This document shows positions 41,399-51,451 of a stretch of DNA of 64,000 nt, piece after piece; within the stretch, counting starts at the first letter, position 1; each line of letters opens with the position of its first letter. The notes beneath the pieces are model-generated. The model was not told the origin of the DNA and searched no databases. It saw only the letters and a program-made list of their open reading frames with translations. The position numbers and the translations under genes are program-made. Where the stretch lies: the NCBI GenBank assembly GCA_903907745.1, contig CAIVPF010000073.1, forward strand, positions 1-64,000. Direction: 5' to 3'. Source of the DNA: an uncultured Cytophagaceae bacterium (lineage in GTDB: Bacteria; Bacteroidota; Bacteroidia; Cytophagales; Spirosomataceae).

Positions 41399-42076
41399 TT
41401 ATTCAGAGATAGAGCTTTCTAATTGCGCTTTATACTTTTTCGCTGGTGTGGCTTCTGCTGACTCAGCAAATTTCTCCGTGATTTGCGTATAGATATCCAA
41501 TGCTTCCTTTGGCTGTTTATTCGCTTCGTAAGCAATGGCTAATTTCAAAAGATAGCTTGGCGAGAAAAATTTGTTCGCTTTATAATCCGAAGCCTTTTGG
41601 TAATATTCAATCGCCTCCGAAAATGATTTTTTCTCCGAATAAGCATCGCCGATTAATGAATAAGCCCGCGCCTGAACTAGTAAATCCGAACTGCTGAAAT
41701 TCTTTAATTTTTCAATCGCTTGGTCAAATTTCCCTTGCTTTAACAAGGTAGAACCTAAATACAAATCAGCTAAATTTTGCGTATTTCCACCAAAATCATC
41801 GGAAACCTTTCCTAATTCTTTTGCTGCCGCGGACAAAGAATCCGCCTCAAAAGCATACACCGCTTTATATAATTTCTTTTCGCCTTCTGCATCTTGCGTA
41901 GCAGTGTACCAATTGTACCCGAAATAGCCTGCAATCACCACGACCAATACGCCAACAAGCGTTAATACACTCGATTTATTTTGTTCAAAATATCCAGTTA
42001 CTTTGGAAACTTCTTGTTGAAGAGCCTCTGGACTTTCAATCATTGCGATGCTTTCTTTATTTTCTTTCTTTGCCAT
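41399..42076 (-). CDS. TPR / YfgM-like membrane-anchored protein
   Basis: N-terminal TM (VLTLVGVLVVVIAGYFGYNWY) followed by TPR-like helices. Confidence 0.75.
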   Translation of the reverse strand: MAKKENKESIAMIESPEALQQEVSKVTGYFEQNKSSVLTLVGVLVVVIAGYFGYNWYTATQDAEGEKKLYKAVYAFEADSLSAAAKELGKVSDDFGGNTQNLADLYLGSTLLKQGKFDQAIEKLKNFSSSDLLVQARAYSLIGDAYSEKKSFSEAIEYYQKASDYKANKFFSPSYLLKLAIAYEANKQPKEALDIYTQITEKFAESAEATPAKKYKAQLESSISE

Positions 42077-42262
42077 AATAATCCTTTTTCAGGAATCTAA
42101 TTTAAATGCTTTTAATCCTTACCTTCACCTAGGGAAGCCAAAGGACTGCAAAATTATAAAATCTCTTTCATTTATATCAATATTAATGGAATCTTTTGCG
42201 TTTTATTTTATAGTTATCAGTAATTTAGACCTTTCTGAAGTTTATTAGGTAATTAAATTTAG

Positions 42263-43828
42263 ATGTCCTTTCGCCGAGTTGATCAATTTGCCAAACTAAA
42301 AGATTCCTATGATCTCTGTATCATCGGAGGTGGGGCTACGGGGGCGGGAGTAGCCTTGGATGCGACTTTACGCGGGTATTCTGTTTTACTCATCGAAAAA
42401 GGAGATTTTGCCTGTCAAACCTCTTCCAAATCCACCAAATTAGTTCATGGCGGCGTTCGTTATTTAGAACAGGCCGTACGAAATGTGGATTGGCAGCAGT
42501 TTAAAATGGTGTACAAAGCCCTACATGAACGGAAAATCATCCTTCAAAATGCGCCTCATTTAGCACATCCCTTAGCCTTATTAACCCCTTGTTATTCGTG
42601 GTGGGATCGCATGTATTACCGAATCGGAATGTGGTTATATGATAAAATTGCAGGCTCGACGAATATAAAAGATTCCCGAGGCTTGGGTTTGAACCAAATC
42701 AAAAGAGAGGTGCCTGGTTTAGAAACGAATCGAATAAAAGGCGGGATTTTGTATTATGACGGCCAATTAAACGATGCCCGCTATGCCCTCAGTATTCTTC
42801 AAGAAGCGGAACGCCTGGGTGCTACGATCATCAATTATTGTGAATTAACTTCCTTTTTTTGTAGCCCGAAATCCCTAAAAATCAAGCATGTACATTTTAA
42901 GGATTTAGTAGGCGACATCGAACATTCTGCTTCTGTTCGCGCAGTGGTGAATGCCACGGGTCCATATACGGATGCGATTCGCAAAATGGCGAATCCGAAA
43001 TTAGCTTCGCGGATGAAGGTGAGTCGGGGTGCGCATATCGTCCTACCTCATTCGTTTTGGCCAAGTGAAACGGCTTTATTGATTCCCAAAACGGATGACG
43101 GTCGTGTGGTCTTTTTGATTCCCTGGCGGGGCTATGTTTTGGTTGGCACCACGGATGACCCAGATGAGATTTCGGATCAGCCTGAAATTTTGGACGAGGA
43201 AAAGGTCTATTTATTGGAATATTTTAATCGTTTCGCGAAACAAAAAGCGAATTTAGCGGACATATCATCTCATTTTGTGGGTCAGCGGCCACTGCTTCAG
43301 GTCCAATTAAACGACGCCATGCAAAGTGATACGAAATCATTGGTGCGGGATCATGAGGTCGAGGTGGACCAGCGAAGTAAATTAGTTAGTATTATGGGTG
43401 GGAAATGGACGACTTATCGCATCATGGCCTTAGATACCATGGATTTAGTGGAAACGGAGGTTTTTCATGTGAATAAGTCGGTCTGCAAAACGAAACATCA
43501 TGCCTTAGGCATTTCAGTTCCGGTCAATTTTTCAAAGGAAATAAGTCAGAGAGATGTGTCATTAGAAACGGCGAAGCATTTGGAAGAGACCTATGGCGGA
43601 CATGCACGAAATGTGTGGGAATTTTGCCAAAAAGAACCCGCAGGAACACAGGTAATTGATCGCGGATTACCTTATTTAGAAGGGGAAATAGAATATCTAA
43701 AGCAATTTGAAATGGCGACGAGTTGGGATGATGTCCTCAAACGCCGTTGGGGGATAGCCTTGCGGGATGAGGCTTTGGCAAGCCGACTGGTGGCCATAAA
43801 AAAAGAGGCTTTCGCCTCTTTGGATTAA
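42263..43828 (+). CDS. glpD: Glycerol-3-phosphate dehydrogenase (FAD-dependent)
   Basis: YDLCIIGGGATGAGVALDATLRG, SSKSTKLVHGGVRYLE, MGGKWTTYR. Confidence 0.95.
   Translation: MSFRRVDQFAKLKDSYDLCIIGGGATGAGVALDATLRGYSVLLIEKGDFACQTSSKSTKLVHGGVRYLEQAVRNVDWQQFKMVYKALHERKIILQNAPHLAHPLALLTPCYSWWDRMYYRIGMWLYDKIAGSTNIKDSRGLGLNQIKREVPGLETNRIKGGILYYDGQLNDARYALSILQEAERLGATIINYCELTSFFCSPKSLKIKHVHFKDLVGDIEHSASVRAVVNATGPYTDAIRKMANPKLASRMKVSRGAHIVLPHSFWPSETALLIPKTDDGRVVFLIPWRGYVLVGTTDDPDEISDQPEILDEEKVYLLEYFNRFAKQKANLADISSHFVGQRPLLQVQLNDAMQSDTKSLVRDHEVEVDQRSKLVSIMGGKWTTYRIMALDTMDLVETEVFHVNKSVCKTKHHALGISVPVNFSKEISQRDVSLETAKHLEETYGGHARNVWEFCQKEPAGTQVIDRGLPYLEGEIEYLKQFEMATSWDDVLKRRWGIALRDEALASRLVAIKKEAFASLD
43795..43821 (-). 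terminator. Rho-independent terminator for the minus-strand DUF2795 gene, embedded in glpD coding sequence
   Basis: Minus strand reads AAAGAGGC-GAAA-GCCTCTTTTTTTAT: stem, GNRA-like loop, U tract. Confidence 0.75.
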
Positions 43829-44046
43829 TATTCGTCTTCGTTGAAGAAAAAATCGTCTTTGGTTGGATAATCTGGCCAAATTTCTTCGATGCTTTCGAAA
43901 GGTTGACCGTCGTCTTCCAATTCTTGTAAGTTTTCTACGACTTCCAAAGGAGATCCGGTACGAATGGCAAAGTCGATTAATTCGTCTTTAGAAGCAGGCC
44001 AAGGGGCATCTTCTAAGTAGGAGGCAAGTTCTAGTGTCCAGTACAT
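43825..44046 (-). CDS. DUF2795-like small acidic protein
   Basis: 73 aa, WTLELASYLEDAPWPASKDELIDFAIRTGSPLEVVENLQELEDD pattern seen in Bacteroidota DUF2795 proteins. Confidence 0.75.
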   Translation of the reverse strand: MYWTLELASYLEDAPWPASKDELIDFAIRTGSPLEVVENLQELEDDGQPFESIEEIWPDYPTKDDFFFNEDEY

Positions 44047-44086
44047 GTGTTATTATGATTAATGCTGTAAATGATTGTTCGGTCTG

Positions 44087-44094
44087 CAAAAGTA
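44087..44094 (-). promoter_or_regulatory. Candidate Bacteroidota -7 box (TACTTTTG) upstream of the DUF2795 gene
   Basis: TAnnTTTG match on the minus strand, 41 bp upstream of the start; no clear -33 element seen. Confidence 0.35.
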
Positions 44095-44161
44095 AAATAA
44101 AAAAATATTTATAAAAGATTTATTTTTTAAATTTTCATTATAAATCAAAAAAGCCCTTTTT

Positions 44162-44917
44162 ATGAGAATTAAACAAGATATTTCAGTCGAGGTTTGTGCC
44201 TATTCCCTTTTTTCTTGTCTTGCGGCTGAGCAGGCAGGGGCAAATCGGGTCGAATTATGTGCTTCGCCTTGGGAAGGGGGGACGACTCCGTCTCAAGGGC
44301 TTCTTCAAGTGGTTTTGGCAAAAACGAATATCGAGGTTCATGCCATGTTGCGTCCTCGTGGAGGAGATTTTTGTTATGATAGCTATGAAAAGGCGACGAT
44401 GCTGGCAGAGGTGGAGGCTTTTGTCGATGCGGGCGTTCATGGAATTGTGGTCGGCGCTTTATTGCCTGATGGAAGTTTAGATGTTCCTTTTTTAACTGAA
44501 ATTAAGGCCTTGGTGGGCAATTTGCCTTTGACTTGCCATCGAGCGATTGATGTCAGTCGGGATCCAATTCAGGTGATGGAGGACTTAATTTCTTTGGGTT
44601 TTCAGCGGATTTTAACTTCGGGTCAAAAGGATCGTGCCTTGGATGGCTTGGAGCAAATTGCGGATATGGTTCAGGCCGCTGATGGCCGGATAGAAATTAT
44701 GGCGGGCAGTGGGGTTAATCCACAAAACTGTGTTCAATTTTTGCAGGTCGGCGTAAACGCTGTGCATTTGAGCGCACGAACAACCCGTGAGTCGGACATG
44801 GATTATCGCCGACCTGGTATTTCCATGGGAGGGGTTACTGCGATTTCGGAATTTGAAATTGCGTATGCGAGTGAAGCCTTAATTCGGGAAACCGTGGAGA
44901 AAGTTTCTTCGGTTTAA
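44162..44917 (+). CDS. cutC: Copper homeostasis protein CutC
   Basis: VEVCAYSLFSCLAAEQAGANRVELCASPWEGGTTPS, MLRPRGGDFCY, LTCHRAIDV. Confidence 0.95.
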   Translation: MRIKQDISVEVCAYSLFSCLAAEQAGANRVELCASPWEGGTTPSQGLLQVVLAKTNIEVHAMLRPRGGDFCYDSYEKATMLAEVEAFVDAGVHGIVVGALLPDGSLDVPFLTEIKALVGNLPLTCHRAIDVSRDPIQVMEDLISLGFQRILTSGQKDRALDGLEQIADMVQAADGRIEIMAGSGVNPQNCVQFLQVGVNAVHLSARTTRESDMDYRRPGISMGGVTAISEFEIAYASEALIRETVEKVSSV

Positions 44918-46194
44918 TCTTCGTATAGTGCGGTTTCTACCCATTTGGTTTGCGGCACTGTTCTTAAATCGTAGAGAGGCACATGATTGCGTTGGTAGGT
45001 TGGTATCGCAAAATCGCTTTCAGATGGGCCACCTACTTTGTATTGGTCTACTAATTTGGCAAATCGAATCACTTCATTTTCTGGTTCCCCTTGAAGTACG
45101 CCATCTTGTTCATCGAAACTAATCGTTTCACCGGGACGCAGGGTGGTAGCGCCTTGTTGGTAGCCTAAGGTACTTCCTCGGTGGAATTTATCTAGGTCGT
45201 CATTTTCATGTTCAAATCCAGCAGCAATGACGGTCAGGTATAAATCGTCGCCTAATTCATCGTCGGTTGAAATACCAAATTTGATCATGTCCGCTTGTTC
45301 ACTAATACGGGATTGCAGATAATCAATGATCACATCTTGTTCACTCATGACCAAATCACGTTGGCTACTCGTCGAAACGGTTACAAGCACACGCTTGGCG
45401 CCTTTGATTTCCTGAGAGTTTAAAAGTGGAGATTCCAATGCCTCGGTAATGGCATTGATTGCTCGATCTTCTCCTCGACCTAATGCAGAGCTCATCATGG
45501 CTTGGCCTGCGTTTTTCAAAACTTTTTTGACATCCATGAAGTCAGTGTTGACATCCCCAGGCTTCGCAATCACATCCACGACGCTTTTTACGGCCTTGGC
45601 TAAAACATCATCCGCTTTCGAAAAAGCATCCCGCAAGGGTAGGTCTCGGTGAATTTCAGCTAATTTATCATTCATCACGACCAATACGGTATCGCAATAG
45701 GTTTTTAATTCTTCAATGCCATGTAAGGCATAGGTGATTTTTTCTTTACCTTCCCATCTGTATGGGGCTGTTACGACCCCAACGGTCAATAAGCCTTTTT
45801 CACGGGCTAATTCGGCTACCACGGGCGCGGCTCCCGTTCCAGTTCCTCCACCCATTCCCGCTGTGATGAAAACCATTTCAGTCTCATCTGTTAAGATTTT
45901 CCGAAGTTCATCTTGACTTTCAATGGCCGCCTGACGACCCACCTCTGGATCCGTACCGGCCCCTAATCCGTGTATGCCTAATTTAATTTTTGTTTTAACA
46001 GAATTTGAGGCAAGGGCCTGCGAATCCGTATTGCAAATGATTAGATCCGCCCCCTTAATTTTCAATTTGTCCATATGGCGGACGGCATTTGAGCCACCTC
46101 CCCCGATGCCGATTACCTTAATAATGGATTTAAAAGAAGACTCCGGGACAATGTCCATAGAATGATCAAAAAAAGAGGGGTTGTTGGTTGTCAT
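44914..46194 (-). CDS. ftsZ: Cell division protein FtsZ
   Basis: [53 protein letters not shown]7 loop, C-terminal [11 protein letters not shown]. Confidence 0.93.
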   Translation of the reverse strand: MTTNNPSFFDHSMDIVPESSFKSIIKVIGIGGGGSNAVRHMDKLKIKGADLIICNTDSQALASNSVKTKIKLGIHGLGAGTDPEVGRQAAIESQDELRKILTDETEMVFITAGMGGGTGTGAAPVVAELAREKGLLTVGVVTAPYRWEGKEKITYALHGIEELKTYCDTVLVVMNDKLAEIHRDLPLRDAFSKADDVLAKAVKSVVDVIAKPGDVNTDFMDVKKVLKNAGQAMMSSALGRGEDRAINAITEALESPLLNSQEIKGAKRVLVTVSTSSQRDLVMSEQDVIIDYLQSRISEQADMIKFGISTDDELGDDLYLTVIAAGFEHENDDLDKFHRGSTLGYQQGATTLRPGETISFDEQDGVLQGEPENEVIRFAKLVDQYKVGGPSESDFAIPTYQRNHVPLYDLRTVPQTKWVETALYED

Positions 46195-46251
46195 GCTTGA
46201 TAGAACTTATGTAAAAGTTAGAAAAGTAAATTTAATAAATTGGATTCAAAT

Positions 46252-47739
46252 TTAATCATTTCCCCACCGCCATTCATTGCCTAATTCTAATTCCCGACGT
46301 AAATTTTGCTTAATGAAAAAATCTCTCGTGGAATAAAAATCTAATTTTTGCGCAGGGATCTTGGGTGCATTCGCTAACCCATATAATAACATCGAAGTAT
46401 ATTTGACGGTATTTTCCATTTCTTTTTTGTTGACCAAATTAAATCCATCACAATTAGCATGGTAACAATCCAATACCTCTTTTTTAAGTCCTCCCATCGG
46501 GCTGCTGGCCGGAATGCCCTCCAACAAAAACGATTGATGATCAGAATGCAAACCGGCCGAATTAGCTAATTGATTCTTGAAATCACCATCAATCGATTTG
46601 ATTTTATCCCCAATTTCTTTCAATAAGCCCATCATCTCTTGGCGGCCTCCCCCGTTAAACCCGCTGACATTATTGGTCATGTCGAGGTTAACCATATAGA
46701 CAATTTTGTCCAATTCCCCCATCCGTTTTGCCCGTTCGATATAGGCTTTAGATCCCAAAAGACCTTCTTCTTCACCCATAAAGGCAACAAATTCAATGGT
46801 CCTTTTGCTAGTCAGGCCCAAGGCTTTAAATGTTCTGGCAATGTCAATGATTGAAAAAGAACCGATACCATTATCAATCGCCCCCGTGGCCAAATCCCAT
46901 GAATCGAGGTGCCCACCGATGATGATTTTTTCTTGTCTATATTTCCGATTATCGCCCTTGAGTGTTGCGACTACATTCCGCGCCTTAATCGGTTGACTTA
47001 CATTGTGCATTTCGATCATCCCCAATAAACCAGGTTGATCACCTAACCATTTTCTGATTTCAGTGCCACTTTCCAAGGAAATACAAACTGCAGGAATCGA
47101 AATCAAATTGCCTGTAACCGAAGCTGTTCCAGTAAGTAAAACCTGCCCTTTTACGGTATTGACAAAAATAACGCCAATGGCTCCATATTGAATGGCTAGG
47201 GCTGTTTTTTCTGAACGATGTAAATTTCGAGTGCCTTCCTTTGCATCCAATAAGCCTATATTTGCCAAAACCACTTTGCCTTTCACCAAGTCTTTTTTTT
47301 CTTCAAAATTAGCATCAAGGCCATTTCCTACATCCACAATGGTTCCTTGGATATTCGCCTCCACCGGAGTTAATGCCAGAGAAACCACGGGAATTTCTCT
47401 AAAGTCATCTGATTTGGGAGGTGCCACGGAAAGAGTTACCGTATCGCGGGCCCATGCCTCTACTTGAAACCCTTGGTATTTAACATCCCGAAATCCATAT
47501 TCTTTGAATAATTTGAAAGCAAACTCTTCTGCTTTTTTGCCATGTGCACTCCCCGTAAGTCGGTGACCGATCGAAGCACATGCTTTTTCTAAACTAGTGT
47601 AGGCTTTCGAATTCGCGTCGACCTCCTCTTTTATACGTTTAAAAACGCTTTCCAAGCTTTCTTCCCCTAAAATGGGTTTCGAACTGCTGGTGCCAAATAG
47701 AACTAGAACAAAGATTAATAACGAAATTGAACGTTTCAT
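46252..47739 (-). CDS. M28 family metallopeptidase (secreted)
   Basis: Signal peptide, PA-like domain, IIGGHLDSWDLATGAIDNGIG, FMGEEEGLLGSKAY. Confidence 0.92.
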   Translation of the reverse strand: MKRSISLLIFVLVLFGTSSSKPILGEESLESVFKRIKEEVDANSKAYTSLEKACASIGHRLTGSAHGKKAEEFAFKLFKEYGFRDVKYQGFQVEAWARDTVTLSVAPPKSDDFREIPVVSLALTPVEANIQGTIVDVGNGLDANFEEKKDLVKGKVVLANIGLLDAKEGTRNLHRSEKTALAIQYGAIGVIFVNTVKGQVLLTGTASVTGNLISIPAVCISLESGTEIRKWLGDQPGLLGMIEMHNVSQPIKARNVVATLKGDNRKYRQEKIIIGGHLDSWDLATGAIDNGIGSFSIIDIARTFKALGLTSKRTIEFVAFMGEEEGLLGSKAYIERAKRMGELDKIVYMVNLDMTNNVSGFNGGGRQEMMGLLKEIGDKIKSIDGDFKNQLANSAGLHSDHQSFLLEGIPASSPMGGLKKEVLDCYHANCDGFNLVNKKEMENTVKYTSMLLYGLANAPKIPAQKLDFYSTRDFFIKQNLRRELELGNEWRWGND

Positions 47740-47826
47740 ACGACATTGGATAACTCAAATAAAAAACATAAGAAAATTACTTTTTTTTTAGCAAAAAGAC
47801 AAGAAATAGTGGCCTCTGCTAGTAAT

Positions 47827-48849
47827 TTAAGGTAAGGGACAGGCTGAATCTTTCGGTTGGACTCGGGTCAATTGCTTACACCAAAATTCTTTTTCTCGTT
47901 CTGGAATCGCTTTTCCCGCATAAAAACGTAGAATTTTGGCTTTGGCTTTTTCTACATCTTGATGATCTAAATCGATTAACACCTCTAAAACAATGGTGCG
48001 CATCGTAATTTGAGAATCCGGCAGACCTAATTTTCGAAGCCCTTGTTTGATGCTATGAATGCGGTCTGGACTGTAAGCCCTAGCCCGACTGCAATATAAA
48101 CTCGACATCAAAACATTCTCAGCCGATTGCAAGACATTCAAGGAATCAAATTTATTTTTATAGGTTGCTAAATTGGAAATAAAATGTTGGAATAATGGGT
48201 TATCATCATCCAGCATCATTTTTTGGATGATTAAAAAGGAACGCTCGTCCTGATATTGTTCCTTCGGTAATTGCCGGACGATCTCATTCACGATGTCTAG
48301 TGTGTGGGTGGTATCCATACTCAACCGGCTAAAATATCCTGCAGATAGCATCAAATCCATCGATTTCTCTCCTTGTATATATTTTTGTAAGAGGCTTGCT
48401 GAATTTGCTTGTGGATTTTTCGCTCGATTTAAAATTTGTTGGATTCCCACAACGGAATTCGTTTCATCGCCCAATGGGTCAATATCCATAATTTTTCCAT
48501 CCGATGAAAATACGATAAATGAAGGTGTTGAGGGGACGAAAATATGGTATTTACGTAAAAAAAGATTGTTTTCTTTTTTGCTCAGATCCAATTGATAAGC
48601 TAAAAAATTCGCCTGCAAATAGGCCTTTAATGTTGGATCTCGTAATGTTTTATCATAGGCTATGCAATGGGAGCATGTCGGCAAATAGGCTTCAAACAAA
48701 ATGGGCTTTTTCTCCTTGGCCGCGAGTTTAAAGAGCTCTTCAAAGGGGATCAAAGCTCGAAAGGACGGATTGCTGGCTTTTTCTTGTGCTTGTACTTGAC
48801 TCATGACAAGCATCCACAAGCACATGATCTGCGCTATTTTTTTTATCAT
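47827..48849 (-). CDS. Thioredoxin-fold secreted protein
   Basis: Signal peptide, KKPILFEAYLPTCSHCIAYDKTL (CSHC), VPSTPSFIVF cis-Pro region. Confidence 0.85.
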   Translation of the reverse strand: MIKKIAQIMCLWMLVMSQVQAQEKASNPSFRALIPFEELFKLAAKEKKPILFEAYLPTCSHCIAYDKTLRDPTLKAYLQANFLAYQLDLSKKENNLFLRKYHIFVPSTPSFIVFSSDGKIMDIDPLGDETNSVVGIQQILNRAKNPQANSASLLQKYIQGEKSMDLMLSAGYFSRLSMDTTHTLDIVNEIVRQLPKEQYQDERSFLIIQKMMLDDDNPLFQHFISNLATYKNKFDSLNVLQSAENVLMSSLYCSRARAYSPDRIHSIKQGLRKLGLPDSQITMRTIVLEVLIDLDHQDVEKAKAKILRFYAGKAIPEREKEFWCKQLTRVQPKDSACPLP

Positions 48850-48876
48850 TTCCTAGATTATTTTTTCAAAAATACA

Positions 48877-50427
48877 TCATCCCGCCCAATTTTCCCTATC
48901 TAAACTTCGATAGGTAATCGCTTCTGCTACATGTTGGCTCGCAATTTCCATTGCCCCGTCTAAATCGGCAATCGTTCGGGCCACTTTCACGATCCGGTCA
49001 TAAGCCCGAGCAGACAATTTCAAATGGTCCATCGCTTTTTTTAATAAGAATTGTGAGGGGATATCTAGCGGACAACAGGTTTTTACCATCGGCGAGGACA
49101 TGCTGGCATTTGAATGAATTTGAGGAAATTTTTCAAATCGCTTTTCCTGCATTTTGCGGGCCTGAATGACGCGTTCGCGGATGGCCCAACTTCCTTCTTG
49201 GCTTTGATTCGATGTCATTTGTTCAAAACGCACCGGACTCACTTCTACATGCAAATCCATCCGATCCAAAAGTGGCCCTGAGACTTTATTCAAGTATTTT
49301 TCAACCACCTCCGTTCCACAGGTGCAGTCTTTTTCTGGATGCGTATAATACCCGCAAGGGCAGGGATTCATGCTGGCGACCAACATGAAATTGGCCGGAA
49401 ATTCAACCGAAAATCGGGCCCTTGCTATATGAATATGCCGATCTTCCAATGGCTGCCGCATCGCCTCCAAGGTATTTCGAGGAAATTCCGGTAATTCATC
49501 CAAAAATAAAACCCCATTATGCGCCAAACTGATTTCACCCGGCTGGGGTACCGCCCCACCGCCAAGTAAAGCCGCCGCAGAAACCGAATGATGAGGCGCG
49601 CGAAAGGGCCTTTGCGATATCAGCGCTATTTTTCCTACCAGTTTCCCGGCCACGGAATGGATTTTCGTTGTTTCCAAAGCCTCTTTCAAACTCATGGGTG
49701 GTAGGATGCTAGAAAGGCGTTTGGCCAGCATCGTTTTACCTGCGCCTGGCGGTCCGATCATCATCATATTATGCCCCCCAGAAGCCGCAATTTCCAAGGC
49801 CCTTTTAACGGTTTCCTGTCCCTGAACTTCCGCAAAATCGATATCTGCTTCGATCGCTGGGCGTTTAAAAAAACCATGGTTTGGAATAGGATGCCGCATG
49901 TGAAACGTTTTTCCACGAAGAAATTGGACTGTTTCTTGTAATGTTTTCATGCCAAAAACCTCCACTTGACGTACAATCGCCGCCTCTTCCGCGTTTTCTT
50001 GGGGTAGGATGATTTTGGAGATCCCTTGTTTCTTCGCCTCCATCACCATCGGAAGGGCCCCTTTGATCGGCCGTAAGGCTCCATCCAAGCCGAGTTCGCC
50101 CATAATGACGAAGGAGGCTAAGTCAGCAAAGCTCACTTGTTCTGAGGCATGTAAAATGGATAATGCAATAGGAAGGTCATAGGCGCTACCTTCTTTACGA
50201 ATGTCAGCCGGCGCTAAATTAATCACCACTTTCCTCCGCGGGAATAAAAAGCCGATTTGTTTTAAAGCAGACTCTACGCGTAAAATGGATTCCTTAATGG
50301 TAGAATCTGGCAGGCCAACCAAAAAACAATTGGTTCCTTGTCCCACATGGGTTTCGATGGTTATCAGGGATGCGGAAACTCCAAAAACAGAACTTCCAAA
50401 GGTTTTTGCTAACATATTTTTGATCAT
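48877..50427 (-). CDS. comM: YifB/ComM family Mg-chelatase-like AAA ATPase
   Basis: GVSASLITIETHVGQG, MMIGPPGAGKTMLAKRL, SMNPCPCGYY. Confidence 0.93.
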   Translation of the reverse strand: MIKNMLAKTFGSSVFGVSASLITIETHVGQGTNCFLVGLPDSTIKESILRVESALKQIGFLFPRRKVVINLAPADIRKEGSAYDLPIALSILHASEQVSFADLASFVIMGELGLDGALRPIKGALPMVMEAKKQGISKIILPQENAEEAAIVRQVEVFGMKTLQETVQFLRGKTFHMRHPIPNHGFFKRPAIEADIDFAEVQGQETVKRALEIAASGGHNMMMIGPPGAGKTMLAKRLSSILPPMSLKEALETTKIHSVAGKLVGKIALISQRPFRAPHHSVSAAALLGGGAVPQPGEISLAHNGVLFLDELPEFPRNTLEAMRQPLEDRHIHIARARFSVEFPANFMLVASMNPCPCGYYTHPEKDCTCGTEVVEKYLNKVSGPLLDRMDLHVEVSPVRFEQMTSNQSQEGSWAIRERVIQARKMQEKRFEKFPQIHSNASMSSPMVKTCCPLDIPSQFLLKKAMDHLKLSARAYDRIVKVARTIADLDGAMEIASQHVAEAITYRSLDRENWAG

Positions 50428-50468
50428 TCGTGGTGCCCAAAACTACCAGGAATGAAGGAAAAATAAGC

Positions 50469-51371
50469 CTAGATTTGACCAGTTACTTGGACTTTTTCGG
50501 AATTGATCAATAAGTTGATTTTTGTACCAAATGGCAAGGCAAAATTTCCAGGGATATGCCCCAAAGGTACATCAAAGGCGATCGGGTAGGAGGTGCCTTC
50601 TGTATGTTCAAGAATGATTTCTTGGTAGCTTTTGCCTATCGTCAGGCTCGCCTCATCGCAATCCGTAAAACCTCCCACCAGCAAACCAGCGAGATTCTTT
50701 AGATAGCCCGACCGTTTTAATTGGACCATCATCCGATCGACATGATATAGGCGTTCGCCCACTTCCTCCAGACAAAGGATTTTACCCGCCGGATTTTCAA
50801 AACTGGAACTACCTACTAAATGGGTAAGCAAGGAGAGATTTCCCCCGAGGATATTTCCGGAACTTTCACCCTGTCGGTTGTAAGGAGAGCCAGGGGCTTC
50901 AAGCCTCGTTTCTCCCTGAAATAAAAGCCGATGTAGGGATTCCAGAGCTAATTCGCCTCCATTTTGGCAAAAATTATGGGGCATAGGTCCATGAATGCTA
51001 GCTATTCCAAGTGAATCCAAATGGACCAAAAGAGCGGTAATATCGGAAAAACCAACCATCCATTTGGACGACCGCTTCATTTCCGAAAAATCCAATGAAT
51101 CCAATAATCGGCTCGCGCCATATCCACCGCGGATCGGAAAAATAGCCTTGATGTTTGGGTCGTTTAATCCAACTTGTAAATCTTCCAAACGCGCTTCATC
51201 CGTCCCTCCAAAACCTTCATATGCCGATAAATAATGTTTTCCACGATGCACTTTTAGGCCCCAAGCTTCCAAAACCTCGATGCCTTGGATCCACCGATCG
51301 GTCGTCGGGTGGGATGATGGTGAAATCACGAGGACCTCATCGCCAGGAACTAATAAGGGTGGAATGGTCAT
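50469..51371 (-). CDS. LD-carboxypeptidase (S66)
   Basis: IRGGYGASRLLDSLDF, GFSDITALL, HGPMPHNF, GGNLSLLTHLVGS. Confidence 0.93.
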   Translation of the reverse strand: MTIPPLLVPGDEVLVISPSSHPTTDRWIQGIEVLEAWGLKVHRGKHYLSAYEGFGGTDEARLEDLQVGLNDPNIKAIFPIRGGYGASRLLDSLDFSEMKRSSKWMVGFSDITALLVHLDSLGIASIHGPMPHNFCQNGGELALESLHRLLFQGETRLEAPGSPYNRQGESSGNILGGNLSLLTHLVGSSSFENPAGKILCLEEVGERLYHVDRMMVQLKRSGYLKNLAGLLVGGFTDCDEASLTIGKSYQEIILEHTEGTSYPIAFDVPLGHIPGNFALPFGTKINLLINSEKVQVTGQI

Positions 51372-51451
51372 GCTTGGAATTTATTTTATCAAATATCTGC
51401 GTTTTTTTATTCAAACCCAACCTTGAATTTTCGTAATATTGCAAAAAAATA

